Source: an uncultured Bacillus sp.
GTDB taxonomy: Bacteria > Bacillota > Bacilli > Bacillales > Cytobacillaceae
Reading direction: 5' to 3'
DNA: 15,434 nucleotides
Assembly (NCBI GenBank): GCA_937902115.1
Contig: CALGSR010000048.1
Location: 1 to 15,434 of the forward strand
Numbering within the stretch: position 1 is the first letter of the stretch; every line of letters starts with the position of its first letter. Made by a program: the position numbers and the translations under genes. The notes below the pieces were generated by a model. It did not search any database. It saw only the letters and a list, made by a program, of their open reading frames with translations, and was not told where the DNA came from. This document shows, piece after piece, positions 1 to 7,737 of this stretch.

Positions 1-890
1 TCAAAATCAAACAACGATTTCCGCTGCTCATTTAATTTTAATATGGGTAATGGCCGCGGTTCGCGCTGCAGCTGCATTTCAATTTGCTTCAGATGATTCA
101 CATAAATATGTGCGTCACCGATTGTATGTACAAACTCACCTGCTTTGAGGCCGCACTCATGGGCAATCAAATGAGTCAGCAGCGCATAGCTGGCAATATT
201 AAATGGAATTCCAAGAAAAATGTCGCCGCTTCGCTGATATAATTGGCAGCTTAACTTGCCGTCATGCACATAGAATTGGAACAGCGTATGGCAAGGCGGC
301 AGCGCCATTTGCGGAGTAAATTCAGGAGACCAGGATGATAAAATTAACCTTCTTGAATTCGGATTCGTTTTGATTTGCTGGATTAAATCCTTTAACTGGT
401 CAATCTCCCCTCCTGTCGTTGTTTCCCATGCTCTCCATTGCTTACCATAAACCGGTCCAAGTTCCCCGTACTTTTTGGCAAAGTCTTCATCATTAAGAAT
501 CTTTGCGACAAATTGCTCCATTTCCTTCTCATACAAGGCACGGAACTCCTCATCCTGTTGACTGCGTAACCCGAAATCAGTCATATCAGGTCCCTTGTAC
601 TCGTCACTGTCAACCCAGTTTTTAAAGGCCCATTCATTCCAAATATGATTATTTTGCTGCAATAAATAACGAATATTTGTATCACCCTTAATAAACCATA
701 GCAATTCACTTGCAATTAATCTGAATGGAATTCGTTTCGTTGTCAATAATGGGAACCCCTGTTGCAGATTGAACCGCATCTGATAGCCGAATACAGAAAG
801 CGTTCCCGTCCCTGTTCGGTCTCCCTTTTGATTCCCGTTGTTTAAAACATTTCGGCACATGTTCAAATATTCATATTCCTGGTGCTGCAT
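1..890 (-). CDS. thyA: Thymidylate synthase (partial, C-terminus beyond window edge)
   Basis: Makes dTMP from dUMP with methylenetetrahydrofolate in the cytoplasm. The protein reads [10 protein letters not shown]..., then DRTGTGT, the active-site stretch [12 protein letters not shown] with the catalytic Cys, [12 protein letters not shown], and [13 protein letters not shown]. It has the extra segment of about 50 residues (WAFKNW...[16 protein letters not shown]) typical of the 316-318 residue Lactobacillus casei/Bacillus cereus form rather than the shorter E. coli form. The frame is open to base 1 and the last residues seen are KSLFDF, so roughly 25 C-terminal residues are missing. Start: ATG at 890 matches the family N-terminus. 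An in-frame ATG at 899 would add three residues but sits only 3 nt after the GGAG site, while 890 is 12 nt away, so the choice is not settled. In B. subtilis thyB lies beside ypjP and dfrA; ypjP is also in this window. Confidence 0.97.
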   Translation of the reverse strand, partial: MQHQEYEYLNMCRNVLNNGNQKGDRTGTGTLSVFGYQMRFNLQQGFPLLTTKRIPFRLIASELLWFIKGDTNIRYLLQQNNHIWNEWAFKNWVDSDEYKGPDMTDFGLRSQQDEEFRALYEKEMEQFVAKILNDEDFAKKYGELGPVYGKQWRAWETTTGGEIDQLKDLIQQIKTNPNSRRLILSSWSPEFTPQMALPPCHTLFQFYVHDGKLSCQLYQRSGDIFLGIPFNIASYALLTHLIAHECGLKAGEFVHTIGDAHIYVNHLKQIEMQLQREPRPLPILKLNEQRKSLFDF

Positions 891-962
891 GAAATGCATC
901 TGCTCCTTTCAACCATATCGTTCATGAACGGATCGATATTGCTTCCTTTAAACAATAATCTC

Positions 963-971
963 ATTGTAACA
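963..971 (-). promoter_or_regulatory. Candidate extended -10 promoter for thyA
   Basis: On the minus strand the sequence is TG-T-TACAAT, an extended -10 element with 5 of 6 consensus bases. No convincing -35 lies 16-18 nt upstream. A start near 957 would give a leader of about 65 nt, which contains a perfect 12-bp palindrome CGTTCATGAACG (919-930) of unknown role. This is inferred from motif match only. Confidence 0.35.
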
Positions 972-1001
972 AAAAAAGACAAATAGTAAAATTGAGAATG
1001 T

Positions 1002-1703
1002 CTAAGATAGATTTTGGATTAATGTAAAGGTTAGGGGTGCTTTCCGTTTCAATTCTTCCTTTAGTTTTCCACCCATATAAAAGTAGGCAAAGCATTCAGC
1101 AAAATACTCTTCAGGATAAGTCAGAAAATATTGCTGACCGGGAAAAAGATGTTCTTTTTCTTTTTGCCAAATAAAGATAAAATCAGGGTGATGGCGAAGT
1201 TCATTCAATACATAGCGATCAATGGAATGGGCTAATTCATGAAGCTCCAGATTAACCGAACTATGGCCATTCCCTTTTTGACTGGCGCCAATTTTGATTA
1301 ATACGGTCTTACTGCCGCCAATCCCGGGAACATCATCCCAGATTGTGTCTGTATATCCACGTGGCATCAAACCAGTAAGATGGGAGGCTGACGAATTATC
1401 GGTTAATTTACCCGTAAATAGTTTGACTATGATCCCTTCTTGATTTATTTTCGTTAACAGCGAAACAGGAAGTTGATCGAGGCGTGATATAATTCCTGCC
1501 GCTTCCCGATGATCAAATGGGGTATTAGGAAGAATCACGATCTCCCCCAGTGAAGTTTCTGATTTTAATTGAAGCCTATCCCATAGTTTTGCTGATTTAG
1601 GAACATTTTTGAATCTGACCCCGCTTTCTTTCGCATGTGAATTTCCCAACAGGGTAAATAGCAGAATAATGGCACAAACTAATAATATCTTTTTTTTCAT
1701 CAT
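1002..1703 (-). CDS. Secreted zinc metalloprotease, Pro-Pro endopeptidase / lethal-factor-like (M34) family
   Basis: A 233-residue exported protease. Residues 1-24 form a signal peptide (MMKKK, hydrophobic core, cleavage likely after NSHA). The zinc site is HELAH at 155-159, and the third ligand is probably E203 in YPEEYFAE (196-203). This spacing and the motifs WDDVPGIGGS (122-131), KGNGHSSVNLELHE and YPEEYFAE follow, from memory, C. difficile PPEP-1 (Zmp1, about 220 residues), which cuts surface proteins between two prolines. The residue matching PPEP-1 W103 is W122, whereas the lysine two residues before it in PPEP-1 is replaced by T120, so specificity may differ. Two ATGs begin the ORF (1703 and 1700); AAGGG lies 7 nt before the first. 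Head-to-head with the GIY-YIG gene, 39 nt apart. No likely substrate gene is visible in the window. Family assignment is firm; the exact cleavage site is inference. Confidence 0.88.
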   Translation of the reverse strand: MMKKKILLVCAIILLFTLLGNSHAKESGVRFKNVPKSAKLWDRLQLKSETSLGEIVILPNTPFDHREAAGIISRLDQLPVSLLTKINQEGIIVKLFTGKLTDNSSASHLTGLMPRGYTDTIWDDVPGIGGSKTVLIKIGASQKGNGHSSVNLELHELAHSIDRYVLNELRHHPDFIFIWQKEKEHLFPGQQYFLTYPEEYFAECFAYFYMGGKLKEELKRKAPLTFTLIQNLS

Positions 1704-1742
1704 ATTCAGCCCTTATGTCATATTATCGAGGAGGTTTAGCGA

Positions 1743-2123
1743 ATGTATGAATCTATTAATCCAGAGCATTCGTTGTATACCATTTATTTACAAGTAGATA
1801 CCGATCAACATATTACAATTGGTAAGCTCGGTAATTTCTATTTTCAAAAGGGGATTTATATCTATGTAGGGAGCGCAAAGAAGAATATCCTGCACCGAAT
1901 CAAGCGTCATAAAGAAATCGAAAAGAAATTTCATTGGCATTTCGATTATCTCCGTCCATATGGATCGATTATTAAAATTATAACATATGATCGCAGTTTC
2001 ACAGAGTGTGGCCTTGCAGACAAAATAAGGAAGGAAGTTGATGGGAGGACTCCGGTAATAGGGTTTGGTGCCTCAGATTGCAAATGCGGAAGTCACCTTA
2101 TTTATGCAAGTGCACCGCATTGA
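1743..2123 (+). CDS. GIY-YIG nuclease-fold protein, DUF123 (Uri-type) family
   Basis: A 126-residue stand-alone protein. The GIY-YIG core is visible as KGIYIYVGSAKKNILHRIKRH (about residues 36-56), followed by the DUF123 features HWHFDYL (66-72) and the cysteine-bearing end GFGASDCKCGSHLIY (108-122). DUF123 proteins are predicted metal-dependent endonucleases; their substrate is not established. The start ATG has a strong GAGGAGG site 9 nt upstream (1728-1734). The promoter must lie in the 39-nt gap or inside the divergent protease gene; I cannot define it. It is the only gene on this strand for several kb and converges with terD. Confidence 0.85.
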   Translation: MYESINPEHSLYTIYLQVDTDQHITIGKLGNFYFQKGIYIYVGSAKKNILHRIKRHKEIEKKFHWHFDYLRPYGSIIKIITYDRSFTECGLADKIRKEVDGRTPVIGFGASDCKCGSHLIYASAPH

Positions 2124-2233
2124 TACGTAATAGAGCCGTCCCCAGTGACAATCGCAAGAATAAGAGATTTCTCAGCGATTGTTACAATTAGGAGTCGGCT
2201 CTTTGTGTTAAAAGCAGGTTCTATTATTACGTA
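2124..2233. repeat. Nested inverted-repeat element, possible bidirectional terminator
   Basis: Three nested inverted repeats are visible: TACGTAATA at 2124-2132 with TATTACGTA at 2225-2233; AGAGCCG at 2132-2138 with CGGCTCT at 2196-2202; and GTGACAATCGC at 2145-2155 with GCGATTGTTAC at 2175-2185 (one G-U pair). It fills the gap between the convergent GIY-YIG and terD genes, and the right outer arm covers the terD stop codon. The hairpin could end transcription both ways, although its T-runs are short. The arrangement also resembles a small REP- or MITE-like repeat. Either role is inference. Confidence 0.6.
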
Positions 2234-2817
2234 TAAGAACGAACAAGTTCATTTAAGCCTGTTGCTGATGTCCCATTGCCAATTGCGGCAAATTTCCAGT
2301 CAGATCCATTACGGTAGATTTCCCCTACAATGAGTGAAGTTTTACCGCTGTAGTCATCTGACAAATTATAGCGGATTAAGTCCTCACGGGTTGCAGGGTT
2401 CACAATGCGAAAATGCTGACTTCTTTTCACACAATCATAAATATTGACCGCAAATACGATTTTATGAATATTGGCCGGTATCTTCGTTAATTCTATATAA
2501 ATTTGTTCGTCATCGCCGTCACCATCACCTGTTAAATTATCACCTGAATGCTCCACACTGCCATCAACGCTTGTCAGATTCCCAAAATAGATGACATCTT
2601 TTTGATTTGTCAGTTTTTCATTTTCCGATAAAAGCAAAACTGACGCATCGCAGTCAACATTTGGTGCTGTATTTCCGCCGCCAAAAAGAGAGCCGAAAAA
2701 GCCTTTTCCACCGCGACTGTCCACTGGGTCCCATCCAAGGCCGACCATAATTTTTGATAAACCGGGATTCCCTTTCGTTAAATCAACACGCTGACCTTTT
2801 TGCAAGCTAATTGCCAA
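2227..2817 (-). CDS. terD: TerD-family stress/tellurite resistance protein
   Basis: TerD-domain protein of 196 residues, intact. The protein opens with AISLQKGQRVDLTKGNPGLSK, has VGLGWDP, a Gly/Phe-rich loop, DCDASVLLL, and the calcium-binding signature DNLTGDGDGDDEQI, then VNIYDCVKRSQHF and DDYSGKTSLIVGEIYR near the end. It resembles the YceD-type members of the B. subtilis yceCDEFGH operon. Start: an ATG at 2862 exists, but it has no ribosome site and adds 15 atypical residues. TTG at 2817 has GAGGTGA 5 nt upstream and begins exactly where TerD proteins begin, so TTG is chosen. Last gene of the yceG-telA-terD unit, 112 nt after telA. TerD proteins are cytoplasmic, bind Ca2+ and work with TerC and TelA in envelope and metal stress; the molecular role is not settled. 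Confidence 0.93.
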   Translation of the reverse strand: MAISLQKGQRVDLTKGNPGLSKIMVGLGWDPVDSRGGKGFFGSLFGGGNTAPNVDCDASVLLLSENEKLTNQKDVIYFGNLTSVDGSVEHSGDNLTGDGDGDDEQIYIELTKIPANIHKIVFAVNIYDCVKRSQHFRIVNPATREDLIRYNLSDDYSGKTSLIVGEIYRNGSDWKFAAIGNGTSATGLNELVRSYT

Positions 2818-2929
2818 TTCAATCACCTCATCCGTTGTATTTGAAAGTGTTATTAATTTCATTCATTACTAAAGCCGCTATTGAGATTCCCACACAAGGA
2901 AAATAGAGATTCCACACGTTCTTTTCAAC

Positions 2930-4033
2930 TTAGCCATTCTGTTTCAAACTTTTGAATTTTTCCTGCAGCTGTTCTAGGCGTTTTGTACCTTCTTCACGGA
3001 GACGTTTATTCTCCTCTTCAATCGCTTTTGTTTCTTGCATTCCTTTTATGATCGTGTCCCAAGATTCTTCTATTGTTTCAATTTTAATACTCGGACCACC
3101 GGCTAGTCTGGCGATATCTGTACTTTGCTGAGATATATTCTGCGCATTTCGAAGAAGCATTTCATTTGTTCTTCGATCAAGTTCACTCATCGAATCCGCT
3201 ACCAGTTTCTGTCTTTTTGCCGCCATCGCTTGAATAAGACCATTTTTAAAGATTGGGATTGTCGTCACAAAGGCAGAGTTTATTTTACCAATTAGCTTTG
3301 TATTCCCACGTTGCAGAAGACGGATTTGCGGTGCTGTTTGTAGAGAAACCATTTTCGCCATTTCCAAATCATAAACCCGTTGCTCAAGTAATTCAACAGC
3401 ATTTCTTAACGTATCAAGCTGCATTGAAGCAATTTGATCCCCTCCGGCAGCCCGTTGCTCTAATCCAGGCAGCTGCTTCGTTTTTACCTCTTCTGCTTTC
3501 ATTTGTCCAGCTACAGCATATTTCTCAAGCTCCAAATAATACTGATAGTTTTGTTCATACATATTTTCGAGCATATTAGTGGAATCTACCATTTCGCTTT
3601 GATATTTTGAAATCTCCACATAGATTTTATCGATTTCCTTGCCCATTGTTTGGTATTTACCAAATAGCTTTTCTACTATTTTTTCTCCTTTTTTAAACAG
3701 CTTGCCGAAAATTCCGCCCGATGTTTTCTCAAAATCCTTTTTATCAAATTTATCCATAACACGGCCAAGTTGCTTTAACAATTCTCCTGAATCTTCTACC
3801 TTTGTCGTCCGCATATTGCTCAAAATTTGGTCAGAAAAACGAGAGATTTGCTCGGCCGGCGCTTTGCCGAATTCGAGGATTTGAATTTGATCCCGTTCAT
3901 CTATAGCCCGAGCAAGATTTTGTACTTCCGGGTTATTTCGTAACGCAAGCTTTAATTCTGATACCTTTGATTCCGAAAACTTATCGTCTGCATCTGTTAA
4001 TACAGGATTCATTTGCTGTAATTCATTATTCAT
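2930..4033 (-). CDS. yceH: TelA / YceH family toxic-anion resistance protein
   Basis: A 367-residue, mostly helical cytoplasmic protein of the TelA family (toxic anion resistance; B. subtilis YceH is about the same size, YaaN is a paralogue). Visible traits are GGIFGKLFKKGEKIVEKLFGKYQ (about 106-128), the long helical ELEKYAVAGQMKAEE core, QTAPQIRLLQRGN, the motif FVTTIPIFKNGLIQA and a charged coiled-coil tail from about 325. The ATG directly follows the yceG stop (TAAATG), and its GGAG site lies inside the end of yceG, so translation is probably coupled. TelA proteins occur with TerD/TerC/YceG and protect against tellurite, cell-wall antibiotics and related stress; the biochemical activity is unknown. 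Confidence 0.93.
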   Translation of the reverse strand: MNNELQQMNPVLTDADDKFSESKVSELKLALRNNPEVQNLARAIDERDQIQILEFGKAPAEQISRFSDQILSNMRTTKVEDSGELLKQLGRVMDKFDKKDFEKTSGGIFGKLFKKGEKIVEKLFGKYQTMGKEIDKIYVEISKYQSEMVDSTNMLENMYEQNYQYYLELEKYAVAGQMKAEEVKTKQLPGLEQRAAGGDQIASMQLDTLRNAVELLEQRVYDLEMAKMVSLQTAPQIRLLQRGNTKLIGKINSAFVTTIPIFKNGLIQAMAAKRQKLVADSMSELDRRTNEMLLRNAQNISQQSTDIARLAGGPSIKIETIEESWDTIIKGMQETKAIEEENKRLREEGTKRLEQLQEKFKSLKQNG

Positions 4034-5683
4034 TTATTGCTCTCCTCTCAAATTTTTCAGAAATCCGCTTAACGTAAATTTTCTCAAAGGCGATGGTTCC
4101 TTGTATTCTTGTTCAAAAACTAAATCATCGAGCCAATGAGTATCGAACAACTTGTCATCGACATAGTTTTCAATATCATTTTGTCCCGGCGGGTTATAGA
4201 GGATAATATCGAAGCCAAATTGATTTAATAATAACAGAATTGCGGCATCAGAGCGGGATAAAATTCCACTTATGCCATTATTAAATAATATAAGCTTAGG
4301 AACCTCCTGGGAATAATCAAACTTCTGCATCATTCTTACGATCTCTGGCGGTATCTGCATCCCTTGTGTAAACAAGTAGATCTTTATGTCTTCTTCTTTT
4401 TCATAATGCAAAGCCTTCAAACGCGGCTTCATACAGATATTTTTGATTGCTGCGGCAATCCCATTTTGTAACCCGAGCGGTAGTTGACGGTACTTCCAGT
4501 AGTTTGCCTTCAGCATTCTCTCATTGCTTAGTTTCCCATCTTTGTCGATAGCATTTCGATAGTGGAAGCGAAAATCATTATTCATCGAACGGGTAAAAGG
4601 AAATTCTTTTATCAGCATGCTATTTTCCAATTCCGTCAAAAGATGCATACGTTCCCAGTATTCTTTACGATTTCGGCTGATTCCTTGAATTTTTGTAAAA
4701 ACAGATGGAACCTTGACTTTCCCTTCATTCACTACAAAATCAGGACGGATGATGGCCTTTTCTTTAGCAATGAGAAAGAGTTCATCATATGTGGTTTTTA
4801 AGGTTACCGATGAAGGAGTATAATCTCTCAGCTGCCATGGTTTATAAAAATGAGAGCCTTCATGATTTAATATCGTTTCAATCTCTCTTGATGCACGATA
4901 GGCTACTGTAGATTTTCGATTTCTTTTTTCAGCAGGAAAAGGTTCCGGTTCACGTTTCCCTGGATATTTATGAACAAAAGTCAGCTGTTGCTCATGATCA
5001 ATTAAGGATAATGGATCCTCACCGCTTGGATTAAAAAGTACTAGATCACAACCTAGGTATAGTAAAAACGAGAGAAAATATTGATGGCTCTTCTTCGTAT
5101 TGCCATACCAAATCAATTTTGGCATTGAAATTTCCGGTTTCACTTGATCAATTATTTCTCCCAAGTGGTTAGAGGACCATTTGATCACGTCAACCAAGAC
5201 CCTCTGCAAATCAGAGTTTTTTAGTCCGTTCTCTTCTTGCTCACTAAAAACCTTGAGGATTGCGATGAAAGCTTCTCTAATTGTCCGGTGTAAAGCTGCG
5301 TTAGAAGACTTCAACAACAACTGCTCGCCATCCAGGAAGGCCGCAAAGCGGTTGACAGATAAATTCTGCTCTCGATTCATATTCAACACACGTTGAATCG
5401 ATTGAAATTGGTTATTATCAATTGTCTTATCTAAATGTTCTTGGCTTATCAGCAATGCTCCGGGAATGTCTTGATGAACAAGATCATATAATCTGTTATA
5501 GTACTCGTCTTCATCCAGAGGGATCCCAAGAAAGCGGACAACTACCTGTCCAATGTGTAATATTCCCTCATCCAACACATACTGCGGACGGGTCTGGTTT
5601 AACTTTTGAACAGTTGTAAGCCAGTTTTCATAGGATAATGGTAAAATATGATTGGTAATCTGGCGCACAGATTGATTATTCAT
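4034..5683 (-). CDS. yceG: YceG-like protein, component of Ter stress module
   Basis: A 549-residue protein of the family named after B. subtilis YceG (about 537 residues), described in comparative genomics as a component of the Ter-linked 'biosynthetic module'; no enzyme activity is proven. No signal peptide or membrane segment is visible. The protein shows an internal duplication: PKLIWYGN...DLVLFNPSGEDPLSLID in the first half and PKLILFNNG...DIILYNPPGQNDIENYVD in the second (see findings). Start: an in-frame GTG at 5692 is only 2 nt from AAAGGGAA, whereas ATG at 5683 is about 10 nt from the same site, so ATG is preferred. First gene of the yceG-telA-terD unit, behind the sigma-W promoter at 5789-5814. 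Confidence 0.9.
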   Translation of the reverse strand: MNNQSVRQITNHILPLSYENWLTTVQKLNQTRPQYVLDEGILHIGQVVVRFLGIPLDEDEYYNRLYDLVHQDIPGALLISQEHLDKTIDNNQFQSIQRVLNMNREQNLSVNRFAAFLDGEQLLLKSSNAALHRTIREAFIAILKVFSEQEENGLKNSDLQRVLVDVIKWSSNHLGEIIDQVKPEISMPKLIWYGNTKKSHQYFLSFLLYLGCDLVLFNPSGEDPLSLIDHEQQLTFVHKYPGKREPEPFPAEKRNRKSTVAYRASREIETILNHEGSHFYKPWQLRDYTPSSVTLKTTYDELFLIAKEKAIIRPDFVVNEGKVKVPSVFTKIQGISRNRKEYWERMHLLTELENSMLIKEFPFTRSMNNDFRFHYRNAIDKDGKLSNERMLKANYWKYRQLPLGLQNGIAAAIKNICMKPRLKALHYEKEEDIKIYLFTQGMQIPPEIVRMMQKFDYSQEVPKLILFNNGISGILSRSDAAILLLLNQFGFDIILYNPPGQNDIENYVDDKLFDTHWLDDLVFEQEYKEPSPLRKFTLSGFLKNLRGEQ

Positions 5684-5788
5684 GCAGTTCACTTCCCTTT
5701 AACAGCGAAAGATTGGATTCACGAAGTTTATAATGATTTTCATGAATTCTCTTTTCATCATACCACAGGTCCTTGATAATATTAAATA

Positions 5789-5814
5789 TACGAAAGTAAA
5801 GACAAATAGTTTCA
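5789..5814 (-). promoter_or_regulatory. Sigma-W type ECF promoter for yceG-telA-terD
   Basis: On the minus strand TGAAAC (5814-5809), a 16-nt spacer and CGTATA (5792-5787) match the B. subtilis sigma-W consensus exactly, including spacing. The predicted start is near 5781, giving a leader of about 100 nt before yceG. The B. subtilis yce operon is a known target of sigma-W and other ECF factors, so context supports the call. The rest of the 5684-5961 gap shows no other clear element; I could not find a good promoter for the divergent plus-strand gene. Confidence 0.88.
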
Positions 5815-5961
5815 AAAATGTCATGTTTAAATTCTTTCACATTTCATCATCTGTCAGAATAAGTTACTTATTAGAAACCTGACAAAAGAAAACCTTATCA
5901 TGAATTGCTCTTAGATAGGTATCTGCTCTATTTCTTTACTAGTCGATAAAGGGTGAATCGT

Positions 5962-6210
5962 ATGAGATTTTTATATAAACGTATCTCCGCTAAAGAATTA
6001 CAGTCACATTTTGAAATGGTTCAGGATGTAGTCAATTCTATTTATTTTGTGCTGATTGATTTACTGATTATCGGGCTGTGTCTATCCATTTTCATCATGC
6101 ATGTCCACCAATCTATTAAAATAGCGATTATCACTTTTTTTGCTTTTTATCTATTTGGTGTTATGGTTTATTTTATCTTAAAAAAATGGATTAAAGATGA
6201 GCGGAGTTAA
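5962..6210 (+). CDS. Small two-helix membrane protein, unknown function
   Basis: An 82-residue protein I do not recognise. A basic N-terminus (MRFLYKRIS) is followed by an amphipathic stretch, a first membrane helix at about 27-46 (IYFVLIDLLIIGLCLSIFIM), a short His-containing loop (HVHQS), a second helix at about 53-73, and a charged tail KKWIKDERS. It looks like an inner-membrane hairpin with both ends in the cytoplasm. Start: GTG at 5953 overlaps the ribosome site; AAAGGGTGA ends 5 nt before ATG at 5962, so ATG is used. It lies on the opposite strand between terC and yceG, genes that are adjacent in B. subtilis, and shares a terminator with terC. The ribosome site and terminator make it a credible gene. 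Confidence 0.72.
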   Translation: MRFLYKRISAKELQSHFEMVQDVVNSIYFVLIDLLIIGLCLSIFIMHVHQSIKIAIITFFAFYLFGVMVYFILKKWIKDERS

Positions 6211-6240
6211 AAAAAAGAGAACATCTAGTTCTCTTTTTTT
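6210..6240. terminator. Bidirectional Rho-independent terminator
   Basis: Perfect 13-bp stem, AAAAAAAGAGAAC (6210-6222) with GTTCTCTTTTTTT (6228-6240), around a 5-nt loop. Both strands give a T-run after the stem. It serves the plus-strand two-TM gene (stop at 6210) and the minus-strand terC gene (ends at 6246). Confidence 0.9.
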
Positions 6241-6245
6241 CTATG

Positions 6246-7013
6246 TTATGATTGATATCCTCTTTTCTTATTCCGCTTATGAATAAGAAAAGTAACCGCA
6301 AAGGTTGCAAAAATAAGCAGAAAGAACAACTCATGGCTGACGTGAATATCAAAGACACTTAGGAACATCTTTAGCGAAATAATAAGTATTAAGACGTATG
6401 CGGATGTTTCCAACTCAGGTACGCGGTCAATTAATTTAAGAAAAACTCCTGCTACTCCCCTCATCATAAGAACGCCTAACATACCACCTAATAATAGGAC
6501 CCAAACTTGTTCACTTATCCCAAAGGCAGCAAGTACGCTGTCAACAGAAAAGGCGATGTCCATTAATTCTACCGATATGACAGTTCCCCAAAAAGTTCCG
6601 AATATGCGGATAAGCAAGCTTTCCTTACTGATTCCATTTGTTTCTGTTTCTTCCGCTTCTTCTCCCGTAGATTCTTTTTTCTGATTAAGAAAATAGCGGA
6701 TCGCCAGCCATGCTAAATAGGCGGCGCCAAGAACTTTCACCCACCATAATTTAATGAGGAATACACCGATCCCAATAGCAATAAAACGAAATGTATATGC
6801 ACCAAGCAAACCGTAGAACAACGCCTTTTTTCGTTGTTTCAGAGGCAGATGCTTAACCATTACTGCTAATACGAGGGCGTTGTCAGCTGAAAGAAGACCT
6901 TCTAAAATAACAAGTGAACCAATTAATCCCCAGCTAACCGGATCGGTTAATACTTCGACCCACATCCCCCAATCAAAAAACTGGGCATATGTATCAATAA
7001 ATCCTTCTAACAT
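6246..7013 (-). CDS. yceF: TerC family integral membrane protein (YceF/MeeF-like metal exporter)
   Basis: A 255-residue polytopic membrane protein with about seven hydrophobic segments. The TerC acidic motifs are present: EGLLSADNAL (38-47) and ELMDIAFSVDSVLAAFG (149-165), giving E38, D44, E149, D152 and D158 as likely metal-contacting residues. An acidic cytoplasmic loop (STGEEAEETETNG, 115-127) divides the two halves. It matches B. subtilis YceF (MeeF), which exports Mn2+ and helps load metal onto secreted enzymes. TAGGAGGA lies about 9 nt before the ATG. It sits downstream of the broken terD gene, with a hairpin terminator between them, and no room for a separate promoter in the remaining 30 nt; transcription therefore probably depends on read-through. 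Confidence 0.92.
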   Translation of the reverse strand: MLEGFIDTYAQFFDWGMWVEVLTDPVSWGLIGSLVILEGLLSADNALVLAVMVKHLPLKQRKKALFYGLLGAYTFRFIAIGIGVFLIKLWWVKVLGAAYLAWLAIRYFLNQKKESTGEEAEETETNGISKESLLIRIFGTFWGTVISVELMDIAFSVDSVLAAFGISEQVWVLLLGGMLGVLMMRGVAGVFLKLIDRVPELETSAYVLILIISLKMFLSVFDIHVSHELFFLLIFATFAVTFLIHKRNKKRGYQS

Positions 7014-7044
7014 TCAAGATGTTCCTCCTAAGATAGTCGATTAA

Positions 7045-7072
7045 GAAAGACCCGCTTTACTGCGGGTCTTTC
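7045..7072 (-). terminator. Intergenic hairpin between terD-like pseudogene and terC
   Basis: An 11-bp perfect stem: GAAAGACCCGC (7045-7055) pairs with GCGGGTCTTTC (7062-7072), loop of 6 nt. On the minus strand it is followed by CTTAATC, so the T-run is the stem end itself (CTTTCTT). It would end or attenuate transcription after the terD-like gene and lower read-through into terC. Confidence 0.75.
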
Positions 7073-7081
7073 CTTAGAGAA

Positions 7082-7643
7082 TTAGCCTACTTGCAAACCA
7101 AAATTAGTTGCCAGAGCGGTTAGACCGCCTTGGAATCCACTTCCGATTGCACTAAACTTCCATTCTCCATTATGACGATATAATTCGCCTACGACAAGTG
7201 CTGTTTCAATGGAAAAGTCCTCTCCTAAATCAAAGCGAACTAACTCTTCATTCGTTGCTTCATTAAGGATTCTTGCATAGGAATTCGAAACTTGTCCGAA
7301 ATTCTGACTTCTTTCTTCCGCTTCATGTATCGTAATCGCAAAAGCAATTCGCTGCGTGCTTGCTGGGACTTTTGTCAAATCAATGCTGATTTGCTCGTCG
7401 TCTCCTGCTCCTTCACCTGTACGATTATCCATTTCCGCCAGTAGTATTATTATAGAAAACAAAATCACTGTCTGATCCTACTTTTCCATTCTCCCCTAGC
7501 AAGAAAACGGTAGAATCAAGGTCAAAGTCTTTTCCGCCATCGTATCTATTGGTATCCCAACCAAGGCCTACCACAACTTTTGTTAATCCAGGATTTGTTT
7601 TTGTTAAATCAACCTTCTGTCCTTTTGATAAACTAATTGCCAT
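7082..7643 (-). pseudogene. terD: TerD-family gene broken by an internal deletion and frameshift
   Basis: The first frame (7643 down to 7425) reads [47 protein letters not shown] and [12 protein letters not shown], then stops. A second frame carries on with [36 protein letters not shown] and the usual C-terminus [16 protein letters not shown]. The family sequence expected in between, about GSVEHTG, is absent. A deletion of about 20 nt near 7427-7430 fits both the missing residues and the observed frame change. The lost stretch precedes the Ca2+-binding DNRTGEG motif. GGAGG lies about 8 nt before the ATG. Closest in type to YceE-like members (about 192 residues). Preceded by ypjP (94 nt) and followed by a hairpin and terC. 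Because both halves are otherwise well conserved, the break is recent or a sequencing/assembly error. Confidence 0.87.
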
Positions 7644-7737
7644 TTTATTACCTCCATTTTTATCTTACATTTTTATTTAGAAAGGGTGCATCCCCTATTC
7701 TATCTCTATTCTATTTTGCCTGTAATACAGTAAAATA

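Noticed and set aside
919..930. CGTTCATGAACG as a LexA (SOS) box
   Set aside because: The Bacillus SOS box is GAAC-N4-GTTC; here the half-sites are in the opposite order.
7082..7643. Programmed frameshifting as explanation for the terD-like break
   Set aside because: No slippery heptamer at the junction, and a conserved block of about seven residues is missing, which frameshifting would not restore. The same argument applies to fhs at 13671-13676.
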